A stretch of 64,000 nucleotides of DNA from Tetragonia tetragonoides (GCA_038025085.1 CM076140.1:3536501-3600500); one strand, 5' to 3'; counted from the first letter of the stretch, positions 11,946 to 29,805 are shown. Made by a program: numbers and translations. The notes: a model not told the origin generated them from the sequence alone.

Positions 11946-12274
11946 TAGACTTAAACGAGCCAGAGCACTCGTGAAACTGCTCGCTAACGTACTCGGTCAA
12001 AACTCGATCAAAGCTCGCTCGATAATAAACGAGCCGAATATGAGCACTTATTTGGTACTCGTTTATTAAACGAGCCGAGCCGAGCATGAGCACCCCAATA
12101 CCGGCTCGTTAGTATTATTATAGGTTATAGTACCTAACAAACTAGAGTACTCGCAAGCTGCTCGTGAACATACTCGGTCAAAGCTCACTTGAATAATAAA
12201 CAAGCCGAGCACGAACACAGAGGTACTCGAATCGGCTCAGATACTCGAATCGGCTCGACTCGTTTACACCCCTA
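11946..12274. mobile_element. hAT-like non-autonomous element rich in GAGCCGAGC motifs
   Basis: The right end reads CGTTTACACCCCTA, whose reverse complement TAGGGGTGTAAACGAG is a common plant hAT-type terminus. The left end, TAGACTTAAACGAGCC, is a degraded match. The interior is built from many short copies of GAGCCGAGC and GTACTCG in both orientations. A target duplication could not be identified, so the borders are tentative. Confidence 0.5.
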
Positions 12275-13414
12275 GCTACTCAGAGCCAAGCTTTATTGAA
12301 AAATAAAACAATTTGTTGATCTGCAAACCCCAAATGAGAATTAAATAGTAATTCACCGATTATGACGGTTGACGAAGAAAGAAAAAGCAGTTATGAACGT
12401 TGCATACCAGCGGGTATTCTAAGCTTTGTCTACTCCTTTTTTCAGGTCTATAAATTGTTCCTTTTTTTCAGACAGCAGACCCCAAATTTCCTAGATTTCT
12501 TCTGCCGATCCACTCGCTTATTTCCACACCCCTTTTTTTCGTCGGTAATTTCTCTTTATTTTCTCTCTCCTATCCCCCCCCCCCCCATTTCTCATGGTGA
12601 TCTTTGCTTCCTTTAATCGCTGCCCTTCTAGAATTCAGCACATTTCTGTTACAAATTCTGAAAAAGATTTAAACTTTTTGATTGTTACACTAAAAGGTTG
12701 GATTTTTATTATATTGTGTTTGATCATATCATGGTGCACGATGTCAAATTGTTTTGATCGGTTCCACCAAAAAAAAAAATTTGTTTTGATCGGTTTGAAT
12801 TTGTTGGGTTGTTAATTGGATCCGAGCTGTTTGATCTTATTTTCTGTTGAGTGAGTGCTAGATCTGCGGGTTAGGTGTATTGTATAGTGCTTAGAATTAG
12901 TATTTTTTAGCAAATAAATCTTTTTAATAATTGAGAGATCTGGTTATAGTCTTTTTTGTAATGGTAAAAGATATGATCTTTATTTATTGTTTTGAGAAGG
13001 AAAGATATGATCTTTATGATGCTTATCAATGGCTTTTAGCAGAAACCAAATTTTGGGTTATGCCAGATTCTTCATTTTTCGTCCATGATCATTAAGGATT
13101 TCCTATATGAAATAAATGCTTAGATGAGGTGATCTAGAATGACAAATATCAAAATTTGTACCAGTTGCTAAATCACCAGCTATGTGGTAATCATATGGAA
13201 TTTTAAGCTAATTTGACAATGTGATAAATGAATGTGTTCTGTAACTGTTACTTCTGAACATTATGAAAAGAAACAGAAGTACAATTCATGCTTGAGTTAA
13301 GGTTGCCAACAGACATTAGTCCCTTTTTCAGTTTCATCAAAGGGGATGATCTCTTGAGCCGTAGAACTGATATAAGATCTAATGTTGTTTACATTGTTGC
13401 AGTAAATTATCGCC
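12275..13414 (+). other. Promoter and 5' leader region of UMP-CMP kinase gene 1
   Basis: No coding gene. A pyrimidine-rich segment at about 12430-12600, with a C13 run at 12574-12586, looks like a plant transcription start and leader. The ATG exon begins after a TTGCAG acceptor at 13402, so a leader intron of roughly 0.8 kb is inferred. The exact leader donor was not identified. Confidence 0.5.
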
Positions 13415-15122
<1,708 letters not shown>

Positions 15123-16917
15123 ATGTCCAAAAGTTTACAAGGGATACCAGGCATAAATTTAAGTTGAGGTATTATATCTAAATAATTAATTATTTTGGTT
15201 TTGAATTTTACACCCTTGGTTCTTGCTGTTGTATATTTTCAAGTCATAAAATTAGCATATTTGTTTGTAATACATGTACCCTTTAAGCATCGAGATTTCT
15301 TTTTTTTACCTATCACTAATTTCTGATTTCTGTGCAGGTTTCAGTTCTTCCTGCGAGCTATTGTTGTATCATAACAAAAAGGTGTTGCTGCTATACTAAA
15401 TATTATACTTCACCAAGCATTTCAGAAAATAATAACAGGATTCTTTGCACAAGATGTCAGACAACAGCTTGCACCATTTACTGTAGGGGATTACACCATT
15501 TGTATCAGTAGTATTTGTCAATAGATTTCATGCCTCTTGTGTAACATTGTTGGCATCAACTATTGCCTGATGAATAGTTGCAGGACAACATAGAGTAATA
15601 GTTCTGTTTTCTTCCACATATTTTATTTTTTACATGAGTGTGCCTTTATGTTCACAAGTCACAACTTTTTTACTTGGCATATTCCTGCAAGGCACTATGC
15701 CACATCCTGTGCCTGTGTATCAATTTCTGACCATTATTTTGACAGTGGAAGAGATTCTTCTTTCACATTCAGTGAACCACACAAGGGCATTATTGTGAGC
15801 AGCATCAGGAATATTATCCTGAATCGAAGTGTCCTGAATCATAGAGTAGGCTAATAAAGATATCTCAATACGTGTAAAAGCATATGATTCAGACATAAAA
15901 AGATAATTTAGTGTGGAGATCATAAAATGTTTAAACACAAGTACAGACAAATTTACAGCTTTGAGTTGAGACATCAACAGGATGAGGATTGAGGAAGAAA
16001 CAAAAGCCCTTCTCTTCCTTTCCAAAACCTACAAGGACAGAGACATGAAGAAACTCTAAGGGGGAGTCTCATTCCTCGGCTTCCCAAAACCTTCGTTTCA
16101 GTGAGAACCTCTTGTGATTGACAATGTCGCGACAGACGTCCATTTTGTGGCAAGGGAGTAGCTTCTGCCATTGTAACTTCAAAATTACTCTACTAAAACT
16201 AGAGAAAGCAATGGCTCTGTTGTGTTTTTAATATGAATCGCTGTTTGTATACAAACGCCAATGCTGCCAAAAATTGAAGCACAATGCTCGTGGCAAAATC
16301 ATTCTTCCTAGACTAATCAACACAGTGACAACCTATTGACTTCAATGACCAAATACTCGGAGTATAGCAGAAATGAAATAAAGATTTTTGAAGCAGAATA
16401 CACCACAATCTGCACAAATAAATTGGATAACAACATCAGCATATCACAATTACTTTCAAATCAACGAAAATAGTACCATTAACTTAGGATTCAAAATAAT
16501 CGCACTTCTCAGTAGGAAAGAAATCATAAGTGCCCCCCCCCCCCCCCCCCCCTCAAAAAAAAAAAAAAGAAAAGAAAAAATAACGATAAAAGAAAGAAAG
16601 AAGCCAGAAACCAAAAGGCCACAAGAGTATTCCCCCAGTAGGAAGGTTTATAAAAGATGAAACACCTTGCCAAAATTAGTCCCTGTCAGCCTTTTTAATA
16701 ATCCTTGGTAAACATATCACCATTTTCAGCTCACGGAACTGAAGTAACCCCAGCATAAATTTCAATTAAAAGATCCAGAAAATGTAGCAGCTAGACTGTT
16801 AATACTTCAGTCTGAATAACAGCCATGTGAAACAGTGAGTATATGAAAAAGGAACTTAATAATGAATCACCTCAGTTAACTTTGGTGAGTTCTGGTATCA
16901 TGGTAAAGTTGGATAGT
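15123..16917. other. Spacer between convergent UMP-CMP kinase genes
   Basis: Holds the 3' untranslated regions of both kinases. It contains a C20 run at 16533-16552 followed by a poly(A)-rich tract, an unusual homopolymer pair. No other gene was recognised; the frames at 15648-16171 have no domain. Confidence 0.5.
16533..16570. repeat. C20 run followed by A-rich tract
   Basis: Twenty consecutive C residues (16533-16552), then TC and about fifteen A residues. Such runs are mutable and error-prone in sequencing. Confidence 0.9.
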
Positions 16918-19222
<2,305 letters not shown>

Positions 19223-20580
19223 TGATAACAGTTATCTGGATCCAGGCAAAGATGGTACATCATATTAGAAAAAAGCAGAAGTACAACATACAAGTAATTA
19301 GACATAAGAAGACATACAGTGGCCTAATGCATTGTAGAGCAATTGGTGGGCATTTTCTTATGTGTCCTAGTGATCCGTGTTCAAATCCAGGGGTGGATTT
19401 TAGTTAACGTTACCATTGTACCATGGGTTACCCCTCCATTTGTTTTCATATTGATATTAAAATACATTGAAGTAACAAGGCATACAATGTCTTCAACAAG
19501 AATGCTCAAAACAATACAAAGTTAAGAGATGATTGGTCCTCTATTCAGTCTGAAATGAGAGGCAACTATGTGCCCTAATTAGAAGATATGTAAAAGCACA
19601 GTTTCCAAAGTACATTACAACTGATGAATCGGATCTTTATTCAAAGCTTCCATGACCCAAGCTACCTAACATCTTAGGTGATTAAGGTCTTGACATATAA
19701 ATTCAGTCTACTGCTAGACTGCTAGTCCAGAAAACATTACAGTAGTAATAGTCATGGCCATCAAAAGTTATTACAGTACTACTAAATCATACTGAGCAGC
19801 TTCTGATGCAAAATGATGCTCCGCAATCCAACTTCCAAAATTTCCCCCTGAATATCAATTTACCCTTCATGAATTCATCTATGTTCAATTCAAGGTCATA
19901 AACCCTATTCATCCTAAGACTTTACATGGCCTTAAATTTCTCATAAGACAAAAAGAAGCCTTTTTCCTCAATTCTTTCTTTTCGGGGTGTGTGGTGACGG
20001 TGGGAGAGACCATTCCATAGAGGCTTGTAGGTGGTTAAACTTAAACATATAGCAAAATCACTATTACTAGCTTGTTTGGTTTAATGGGTATGAAAAAGGA
20101 GCTACATATAGCTATTACAAAGCCTCATTGAACAAGAAACGCAAAAGACAATGCAATGAACATAGGAAAAATTACAAAGTTACCAACAATATCATACTGT
20201 ATAGAACCATCAATGTAAACTCAGCTATTCACATCATTATGTAAAGTTAGCAATTTTCTTCAAACAATAATTGACAAAGTCAATAATAATGGATCTAACG
20301 CATAAAGAACACAACTTTGTAACATACAAAAAGCTACACCGACCTTAAAGAAAACCCAATAGATAAAAAATAAAAAAGAAAAAAGAAAAAAAGAAAAATT
20401 TATACTACCACATTAGATTTTAGAAACATAGATATTGCTACTAATATATAACAATCAAGTAAGTGTGGGATTGATGTATAGAGAGGGAAAGGGAGGAAAG
20501 AACGAACCTGGGAGAACAGAGGTGACGCGACGGTGGTGAAGAAAAGAGGTGGGCGAAGGTGGGGGTTGTGTTTGGTTATA
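19223..20580 (-). other. Leader intron and first leader exon of UMP-CMP kinase gene 2
   Basis: The minus strand shows a likely leader exon around 20580-20508 with donor CAG/GTTCGT, then about 1.3 kb of AT-rich intron before the ATG exon. The same layout (untranslated first exon, long leader intron) is inferred for gene 1. Confidence 0.5.
19318..19440 (+). repeat. Possible SINE fragment
   Basis: GTGTTCAAATCCAGGGG resembles a pol III box B, and GAGCAATTGGTGGG about 45 bases upstream weakly resembles box A. This is the pattern of tRNA-derived plant SINEs. No target duplication or clear tail was identified. Confidence 0.3.
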
Positions 20581-21600
20581 TAAAGGACGGAATAGGAGTT
20601 GTAAATGAACCTAACCATCAACCAAAACCCACCACAAAGGCACCACTAACCAGTAGTGGAGAAGTTATTCGAAGAATATTTGATTTCCCAGATTTGATGG
20701 CCTATCAAAACCCCACTCAAAAACCCTTTTTCCAGCCTTTTCTTTTCCCACACCTGTTTTCTACTACCCATTCAAAGACGTTTTTTTTCTCGTCAAAAGG
20801 AGGGTGTAAGTGAATGTCGATTGAGGCACACCCTACTACATTATGTTCGGACTCTCGTGTTCAGTAGTAAACATATCAGACTAACTGAACAATCAGCGTA
20901 AGCACTGGCCCCATCAACGTAGCACCAAAAAAGAGCTAGTATAGACAGTTTTTAATCTACCATTTCAAGACGATTTTAATCTACTACCATTTTGCTTCCT
21001 CCCTCCCCCTCTTAACCCTTTTTTTTTAATAGAACCCTATTGGTCTAATGTAAGGCCTTTGCGCCTCCTTTGGGAAAAAAAAAAGTGTTTTTAATCAATA
21101 AAATTGATATAAAACGGCCTCACAGTGAGACGACGTTACATTTAGAATGAAAAGTATTATTTTTGAATTAAAAAAATATATATCAAAAGAACGTTACATT
21201 TTGAATAAAATATGTTTTTTGTTATTGTCTCATAAAAAAAAGGGGCTTACACAAGATCTTTTGATTTTTAATTATTTTGCTTGACGTTTGTTTTTTAAGA
21301 TATGTATAAAAGATATTAGAAATAGTTGAATAGACTATTCTGTCTCATAGCTGATTGTTAAATTTTTATGGAGGGAAAGTATTCATTTAAAAGTAGTACT
21401 CTATAAATTTTTGAATTGTAATTTTGTGTTCAGTATTACTTCACTTATTCTTCCATTTTCACAATTATTAAGGAAAAAAAAAATGAGGTGGTATCTAAAA
21501 GTTAAAAGCTAATCATGAATGGGCTGGCCCATAGTGCTGCTCGGAAATAGACAAGGTATAGACAAACTCACAAACATAATTGTGTATGTTCACAGCATGT
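20581..21600. other. Intergenic, no gene seen
   Basis: AT-rich spacer upstream of kinase gene 2. A GACGACGTTACATTT/AACGTTACATTTTG pair near 21131-21200 suggests further MITE debris. No coding feature was recognised. Confidence 0.4.
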
Positions 21601-22157
21601 CTTGTGTGGACTTAGTCCACCGTGGACCAAGTAATTTTGAAGGGTGGCTTCAGGTGAAGTAGGGGGTGGCTCCAGGTAAAGTAGGGGGTGACTCCAGGTG
21701 AAGTAATTTTGAGAGGTGGCTCCAGATGAAGTAGAATGTGGCTTCAGGTAAAGTAGGGGGTGACTCCAGCCTCCAAGTGAAGTAGGGGTGATGCCAAGTA
21801 TAAATTTGAGGGGTGGCTCTAGATGAAGTAGGGGTGGCTGCAGGTGAAGTAGGGGGTGACTCTAAGGCTCCGTTTGATTCACCTGGATAAAACTGATCTG
21901 AACTGAACTGAACTTAATTGATTTTTTAAAGTTGACTGTTAACCATTTAGAATTTGTCCAAACATAGTCAATATTGAACTCATTTGAAAGTATGCTTTGA
22001 GATTGTAAAATTATTTCGGAATCAAAGTTATATGAATGATAAAGTTACACGTAAACTGAACTGAACTGGACTGGACTGAACTAACTGATTTTAAGTAAAA
22101 TTAAGATGAATCAAACAGAGTCTAAATATTAGTTCACCATGGACTAAATCCACACAA
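21601..22157 (+). mobile_element. MITE with internal GGTGGCTCCAGGTGAAGTAG minisatellite, copy A
   Basis: The ends are inverted: CTTGTGTGGACTTAGTCCA on the left and TGGACTAAATCCACACAA on the right. The interior (21630-21860) is about ten degenerate copies of a 20-25-bp unit around GGTGGCTCCAGGTGAAGTAG. A second copy, inverted, lies at 30001-30302. A Tourist-like element is nested inside this copy. Confidence 0.75.
21866..22122. mobile_element. Tourist-like MITE nested in minisatellite MITE A
   Basis: The 257-bp element starts GGCTCCGTTTGATTCA and ends TGAATCAAACAGAGTC (16-bp TIR, two mismatches). It is flanked on both sides by TAA, the 3-bp duplication of PIF/Harbinger-type elements. The interior has CTGAACTGAACTGAAC-type repeats. 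It interrupts copy A, so it is the younger insertion. Confidence 0.8.
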
Positions 22158-23123
22158 ATTTTTGTAGTATGTTTATAAGAACCCAACTGCCGTTAGTTTG
22201 GCCTAAACTTGCTTGTGACCTTGTTCATGGGCTTAAAAAAACATGTCAAAATTGGCTCGTATCTGGTCCAAGCAATAATTTAATCAACACTAGTTACAAT
22301 GTACTACGTAGTACATCAAAATTCACGTGTTGGAAAAATGATGAACCCACCAAACCCCACTCAACCCTCTTCTTCTTAAAGTAGGAAATAAGATGGGGCG
22401 AAACCAAGAAATGAAATTATACAAGTTTTAGAATTTATCATTATCTAATCACTTTTTTTTCCATAAATTAATTGCGTAAGTATGTGATGGGTATAAAGCT
22501 CAACCCACACCCGCTTCATTCCTCGAAACAGGTTACACTTTCATAATTCATTCTCACCCCACCACCCGACACCCGCTTTATGAAAAGCGAGTGCGAACGT
22601 ATCTATCCATATCCTTTCCACGATCATCCCTAGATTTATCCGATTCTTTTTTTTCTATTTCTTTTCTCTGATAACTTTTTTAATAAACAAATTAAAAAGA
22701 AAAGTATCTCCCAACAAAAAAAAAAAAAAAAGAAGACAAGAACCACGCGCGTGAAATTATGATGAGGTGGAGCACGTTAGTGTGGCAAAGAGTTGTACCT
22801 CTTTCATCCTTTCGTGTCATAACCCTATTGGATAAAAAGAAGCCAGCAAGGATCAAAGTAACGTGTCTCAATAACACAATCACACAAATCCCACGCGCAT
22901 TTTCCCACTCTCTCTCCTCTAGCCGCATTCCTTTCTTCATCCAATCAAAACAGCGCGTATAAAAAATCTATCAATTCTCTTTTCTGTTCCTTTTTTGCCC
23001 TCTGAATTTCTCAAACACACAAAAGAAAAAGAAATTAAGAAACCCCCGTCCTCGCAAATTCCTGCTCTGCTCTTGAAGAGAGAGATTCAGTCAACGATCG
23101 AAATCAAAGGAGAGAGATAGAAG
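22158..23123. other. Intergenic and promoter of the p24 gene
   Basis: No gene. The last 150 bases before 23124 are purine/pyrimidine-rich leader-like sequence (AGAGAGATTCAG, GGAGAGAGATAG), suggesting the transcript start near 22960-23000 after a TATAAAAAAT box at about 22959. Confidence 0.45.
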
Positions 23124-26100
23124 ATGGCGAGGGAGCAAAAGTGGGCATGGTGTTTATTACTGATAATAAGCTTGATTAGCAGTAAATTGATTTTATCAGA
23201 AGGAATTTGGTTGAATCTACCGACTTCTGGTACAAAGTGTGTTTCTGAGGAGATCCAGAATAATGTTGTTGTTGTAGCTGATTATGTTGTTATTGATGAT
23301 CAAGGTCAAGGTTCTCCCACTGTTTCCTCAAAGGTGCAGTATTTTTTTTTACGTTTTTAATTTTATTGGCATGTGTGAATTTGGTGTTCTTGTTTAATTT
23401 TGATATTACTTGTTGCAAATTTAATTGAAGATGGGTTCTGTTCAATTAGTTTGTTGTTCTTTTATTCGCCTAATTTGTATAAAGTTGCCTACTTTATTAT
23501 ATAACTTAGTAAGGAGTATCTGAATTCGTTGTTTTGGGATAAATTGGGGGTTTATTAGCGTCAAATTGGGGGTCTTTGATTTGTAAGTGTAATTTGTACT
23601 AAAATATTGATCCGAAATGTTAAGGGTTACTTGTTTGAAGGGAAAAAAACTAGCTGCCCTTATTGAATCATAGACCATGGATATGATAATTGGTGGGTGA
23701 ATGATGATATTTGTGGAGGATTTAATTGGGTTGATTGTCAGTTTCCATAAGGTAAAGAGCAGTGCTGATTAGAGTGCTGAGCAGGAAATTGGTTTTTGCA
23801 TAGTGATATGTGTGATGAATATTGGTGCTGATCCATTGGTGCACAATGAATCTGAGGGTGATTTAATCTAGATCCTGCCTGTAACGGGGTATAGATTTGG
23901 CCGCTGCAGATCAAGTAGATGTTGGCAGCTGGGAGGGAAATTGAGAGATGTTTATGTCTTTTCCCTTTCTTTTTCGCCGTTGTTGGGGTTGGGGAGGAGC
24001 TTGGCATATTTTGCCCACAAATTTAGTTAGGAGTAGAGGTTTATGGTGAATGAATTAATAAGATACAGATATGCTTTAAAAGGAGCATCAATTATAGATC
24101 CATGCTGCTGCTTAATTTTGTGTTAAGGAATTGCATAAAGAAACGCCAACTCCAAGGTTAGCTGTTCAGTACTATAATTTGTTAACTCTTTCCTGCTAAA
24201 CTCGTCATGAGAGGCCAGTTCTTGACTTCTTGTGGTCTGATGTTTGTGAAACAATTGACCTCTATACTTCAAGTTCTAGTATTTTTGTAAGATCCTGGAT
24301 CTGAAGGAATGAACATGTTTGTGGGTCTGGAGGAGTGGGCATGACAACTATCAGAGCTAGGTGTTGTGGGTGAATGATGAAATTTGCAAATTTTATGGAC
24401 TCCCCCCCCCCCCCCCTTTTTAAATCATTTCCTCTATTTCTGTTTATGTTTATATGTTGTGGCCTTCCACCTGTGGGGATTTGATGTGATGGAAGGCAGA
24501 AAACAATGCCTGATGATAGAAATGAATAAGTAGTGGTGTTACATTATTATAGGCGCCATTCAACAGTGAGGTTATGGGGGTAGCAGAAATGTATAGAGGA
24601 AGCTTGCATCGCTTTCCGTTTTGTATCCTTTAGTTGTCGCTAAAAGTGGGGATGTGGTATAGATCCCTATATTTTAACATACATAGATGTACCTGATAAT
24701 GTTGAAGGGAGTCCATGTCGGAGAAAAATAATTGACAAGCATGGTCTTACTCTTACACACCTTTCCTTGGAGCCAGTATTGGAGCAAATAAGCATGGTGA
24801 ATGAACTAAAGGGAAAGCAGATAGCAGAATAGGATAAGAGTTTGTCATTCTTGTGGAAACTTTCCACCCATAAGAGGTGCTTTGTCTTGTATTGGTTTCA
24901 GGTAGTGTACAAGACAAGTTCCTTTTTCCTCTCTCTTTACTTTGCTTACCTTTCAATAATTCAGGTGACTTCTCCTTATGGGAACACACTGTACCACCAT
25001 GAAAATGTGACTCATGGTCAGTTTGCATTCACAAGCACTGAAATTGGCAGCTATGTAGCTTGCTTCTGGGTGGATGGTGGTCATCAATCTGCAACCCTCA
25101 ACCTGGACTGGAAAATTGGAATTGCTGCCAAGGATTGGGAATCAGTTGCAAAAAAAGAGCACATTGAGGTAATAACCTCTTTATGTTCTAAACAAAACTA
25201 GAATATAAGTGGATGCTTCATTGCTTCTATCCTGATATGTAGCCCCTTTTGGCCTTCTGTCTTTCTTGTTGAACATAGGTGATAGGCCTTGGTTTGGTCC
25301 CTATAAGGCTATAACATGATACGGATTTTGTAGGGTGTTGAACTTGAGCTGAGGAAACTTGAAGGAGCAGTGGAGTCCATCCATGAAAATTTGCTTTATT
25401 TGAAGAACAGGTATCCTAATTTTTTGAACTTTATGGAGCTGTCAATTGTACAATATGTTATTCAACATCTTTCTTTTTAGTCAATCACTTGCTTGCCCTA
25501 ACCTTAAAGTGATTGCAAAATGGAATAGGATTGAATGTGGAATATAGCTTTTCATGTAGATTTGTAAGTGGAATTGGTTACTGTGCTCGCAATTGGATGG
25601 AGCCAAACTACAAGTTCCTAACTTATATCGACTTATTTGAACTTTTATTTTGTGCCCTAAATACTTACTAGTTACTACTGTACAGAGTTGAGTTAAAACC
25701 TACGAGTATCAGCTCCTGAGCTGCCTAAACAAGCACCATAGCAAAGAGATTAGATGCGCTTTAGTGCATTGTGTCTAATTTAGTTGTCTAGGATGACATC
25801 AAAGATTCTGTAGCTGCAAGTTTGTATCTAGTAGATACACTGGGTTGAGGAATCACCTCACTGACATCTTACTGGCACCATGGTACAGAGACATCTTGTG
25901 AACAATTCATTTCAAAAATGATGGATCCCTTGGCTTCCCCTTCCTACTTGTTAGTTCCATTATTCTTTATTTTTTAAATATCTTTGACTGATGCTTTCAA
26001 AGACACGGAACTGAATTATCGAGATGTGGGAAAACCACTAGGGTTTTGGTGGACCCAAAACACCAAAACTTTCCTTGCATCTCTCTAAGTGTTACAGTAT

Positions 26101-26519
26101 TAACATCCTCGCAAGAGTTGCAACCTATTGAAAGGATTTTATTTGTTAGCCTGAAACCTCTATTAAAGCTTTCATTCGTGTATTCTTTATGCTAGCTTTA
26201 TTGCAAAGAATCACCCCCATTGAGGGGACTTAGGATAGGTCTGTGAGTCTATCTGGTTGGGGTCTAATTGAGTAGCAACATTGTCAAATTTAAAAGGAGG
26301 CTGGATGGACAAATAACGATGATTGTATACATGATCGAGCTAACAAATGGTTTTATTTGATTGTTTTGGCACAGGGAAGCTGAAATGAGGCAAGTGAGTG
26401 AAAAAACCAACGGAAGAGTTGCTTGGTTCAGCATTATGTCTCTTACTGTGGGTATTCTGGCTTCAGTTTTCCAAGTGTGGCATCTGAAGCACTACTTCCA
26501 GAAGAAGAAACTTATATAG
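23124..26519 (+). CDS. p24-delta (TMED/emp24) cargo receptor
   Basis: p24 proteins are type I membrane proteins that select cargo and shape COPI and COPII vesicles between ER and Golgi. Exons: 23124-23333, 24965-25168, 25334-25410 and 26375-26519, giving 211 residues with consistent phase. Residues 1-25 form a signal peptide ([12 protein letters not shown] core). The GOLD domain follows, with the disulphide pair visible as TKCVSEE and YVACFW. A coiled-coil region ([20 protein letters not shown]) comes next. A membrane helix ([17 protein letters not shown]) is followed by the tail [12 protein letters not shown], which holds the aromatic pair and dilysine KK signal for COPI. This tail is characteristic of the delta subfamily. 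Intron 1 is 1.6 kb and contains a C-run near 24403-24417. Confidence 0.95.
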
Positions 26520-27594
26520 GCATCATCTTATTAAACCTGTAATGTTAAGCAGTCAGAGAGAAGAGATTGACGACCAGAAGCGTGATGGCTACGGTTACTT
26601 TTTTGATGGGAAAGTAAAAGGACGATGAATGTTGATAGTTTTGACAGGAAACATCTAAAAAAATAGTATTAGCCAAAATCTTCATTGCTCCACAATCTAT
26701 TTAGTAGTTAGCCACAAGCCATTGTCAGCTTGTTTGGCCTTTTTGGCTGCATGTCAATGGATTTAGTGCTCCCCTTGGATGTAACTGAATTTAATTTCAA
26801 TGTCAATGTGAATGTTTGCTTACAAGTAAGGCATCATACGCATGGTTTCTCTTTTATCAACCTGCAAAAAAAAAAAAGAAAAAGAAAGGGTCATGTTTTA
26901 AAGCAGCTTCTTACACTGGGGTTATCATAATTCATAAAGTGCTGTGTAGCATCCTGATAAAAGTGCCTAGGAAAACTTTGTTTACGATGATAGAATATAA
27001 AAGACACCAAAATAAGGTAGTAGAGTAATTGATTACGGAATGCCCAACCAAATTTGCTGATACAAAGCAAAATAGTTGTCATACCTTGAAAGAAAAAACT
27101 GGAATATTACTTTAGAATAAAGAGTACATGGAATGAGATTGCTTTGAATCAATCAACACCAGACACCTTAAACTCAAGAGCAATGTAAACTGCATATGAG
27201 ATCTATTAAAACAATGTAAACTCCATGTCGAACTCACATTAGAATATCTAAGGTTTATTAAAAAACTATCGACATTCTAATCATGTCAAATCTTTAAACT
27301 TCTCCATGTAAACAACCCAATAAGCATTCTACCGAGCGCAACGTCTGGGGAGATCCAACTTTACGCAGTCTTGCCCCCAAGGCCCTAGCCTTTAGAGAGA
27401 ACTTGTCTTCCATACCAGGCTAGCAATTGAGAATCAAATTCCATTAGGTTTATGGTTAAGAACATAAAGAATCTCTGAGCAAAGATTCTTTCCTTAGGAG
27501 GTAGGAATTAGGCAATATAACCTAATCACTTTCAGTGCAAAGACAGGGAAAGGGCATGCCATGTGTTATTGATGCAAAACACTCCCAAACATGT
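26520..27594. other. Spacer between convergent p24 and glutaredoxin-like genes
   Basis: Contains the 3' untranslated regions of the two genes. Open frames here are short and show no domain. Confidence 0.5.
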
Positions 27595-29805
27595 TTATTG
27601 TCTGAAAGCATCTGCGATTTTCCTTTGTACAAGCTCGACTCCAAGGCGGGGAGATAATCTGGGAAGTGTTTCCTGCATAAGAAACAAAGGGATTTCTAAG
27701 AACTTTCAACCCACACATGCAATATATTTGACATGTCATATTAAGGACTTCTAGGTGGCAGCACTAGTAAAGAAGATAATCTAGTGTTTCACAAGAGTTA
27801 GAAAAAACACAGCCAATATGTGAAGAATATGAAAAGGGATATAAAGAACAAGAAAATGATAAAAGGATGCAGTTGAATTATATAGTAGATTGCAATAATC
27901 AGCATAACCAGCTTTCTCAGTTGAAACCGTGTTTCTTCTAGATGTGGAGAATGAGAATGACAGCTCTCCTGGAAAGCAGGTCTGTAATCTAATGTTGCCT
28001 TACTATAAACCTGTAATACAAACCTTCTATATTTGCTGTACTCCCCAGGTCTCTTAGTGTGCTTGCAATTTTAAGCGTATAGTTATTACCTGTTTGCTTC
28101 CAGAAATAAATCAGAAGGCTCCTGAGTAACTTAGCTAGAAGGCTAGTTATGGCAGATAAGAGAGCTACTTGCCAGGTGAGAAGTCCCTTCTCTGAACAGT
28201 TGAGTTCGGAATCGGGGACAAGAGATCTAGTGTTGGTGTGATTACACAAGACAGACACAGCTATTTCCAGGAAGCTATTGTCAGGGACTTCAATATGCTT
28301 TTGGTCTTTTGTTCACTGTCCAACTGATCAAAATGCATCTAGGTGTCCGAATGGATGAGACTACTTTTGGTTGGAGTAAAGAGGCCATGTAAAGAAGTTG
28401 AACATAACTATACTTAGGGTAAGACGTGGGTACATCCTCTTGAACACTATATACCTCGAAGAACATTGGTCTTTCTGTTACAGATATTAAAGCCAGCTGT
28501 TGAACCAAGCAATCATCTAAAACTCCTCTACAAAGCAATACCTCTGAGGCTCTAAAGTCTAGTAACATTGTGAAAAAGTTAAGGCAACTTCCAGCAACCA
28601 AAAAACATTCAGCTGATTCTCATTGACAAGCATGATTACAACTTCAACCAAGACCACACAGTTTCTTCTGAAACACTGCTTGACACTCTTTGGCTTCAGC
28701 CAATTCATTCCTATCATAGGAAACAACAGGCATCGAGCTTATAGGTAAGGCTAAAACCTAAAACCTCAACCACTTAATATAAATTGAAAAGCAAAACACC
28801 TAATACTCCAAATCAACTCAAGACACCCATTGTTCCATTAACCGACTGTTAGGATCAAGCCCAATATTTCACTACCGAGGTATAGTATATACTGCAACCA
28901 CATGAACTTCGAGACAAATGGGTACCAGCAACATATAGATGCAGCCCCAAACATGTTCCATACACAGCTGATTCACCACTATTTTTATTAATTACAAAAT
29001 GAAAGGTCATTCAAGAGAATCTCTAGCTGACCCAGGTTTTCAAAAGTATCACTAATCAGCAACATCATCTCCTCCAAATTCATATGTCATACTGTATTAC
29101 TGTACTTGAGAATTGATATGTGTCCTCTACTCAGATTGACAGAGAGCGAGCCCAACCAATGGAGAAATTAGCTAATATTGCATATTGCAAAACATAGCAT
29201 ATAATGTTCGTCTAGCTCATAAGTCATAATAATGTACTATGAACTTTCATAATATCCACCAAAATTATCAAAGAAACATAAAAGGGCAATAAATCTTCAT
29301 GACAATTGACAATAGAACTAGTTTTGGAATTACTAACCTCAGTACCATCAGGGCGTAATTTAGCAAGAACAGGTATCTCGTACTGATAAGCCCTCTCCCA
29401 TTCCGGATTTGTGGTAATATCCCTTATCTAATTCAAACCCAGAATATAAAAAAAATTACCCACCACATAATTCAATCAAATTAAACTCAGTTCATTAATA
29501 GCGAGTAAACAAAAGAGAGAGAGACCCACAAATTAAAAAGGGCGCCAAACCTGAAGGTCGACGTCGTTGAGGGAATCAGTGTCTGAGGAGAGAGAAAAAG
29601 CGGCGTGAAGTTTCTCTTTGAGGCCGTCGCACAAACAACAACCGGGCTTTGAGTACAGGATTAGCTTTCTGGGCTTATTTACTGTTAATGATGATGATGA
29701 AGAGCAGATGAATTTGGGTGATAAAGGAGCGAAAATCAATCTATGAGTTTGTTTGCTTAGCATCGCCATTGGCATTTGGGTCATATTTGTCGCCATTCTC
29801 AACAT
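27595..29805 (-). CDS. Glutaredoxin-like DUF836 protein, probably organellar
   Basis: Exons: 29805-29551, 29427-29338 and 27672-27595, giving 140 residues with phase 0 at both junctions. The core begins PRKLILYSKPGCCLCDGLKE, the thioredoxin-fold strand and CxxC-type motif (C-L-C-D) of the glutaredoxin-like family that includes yeast YDR286C. Exon 2 gives IRDITTNPEWERAYQYEIPV with the cis-proline (IPV). Exon 3 ends RLSPRLGVELVQRKIADAFRQ. The first 50 or so residues are Ser-, Met- and basic-rich, like a plastid or mitochondrial transit peptide. An in-frame ATG at 29901 would add 32 residues; the ATG at 29805 is preferred because the extra part is low-complexity. Intron 2 is 1.66 kb. The substrate is unknown. 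A minisatellite MITE begins 100-200 bp upstream. Confidence 0.85.
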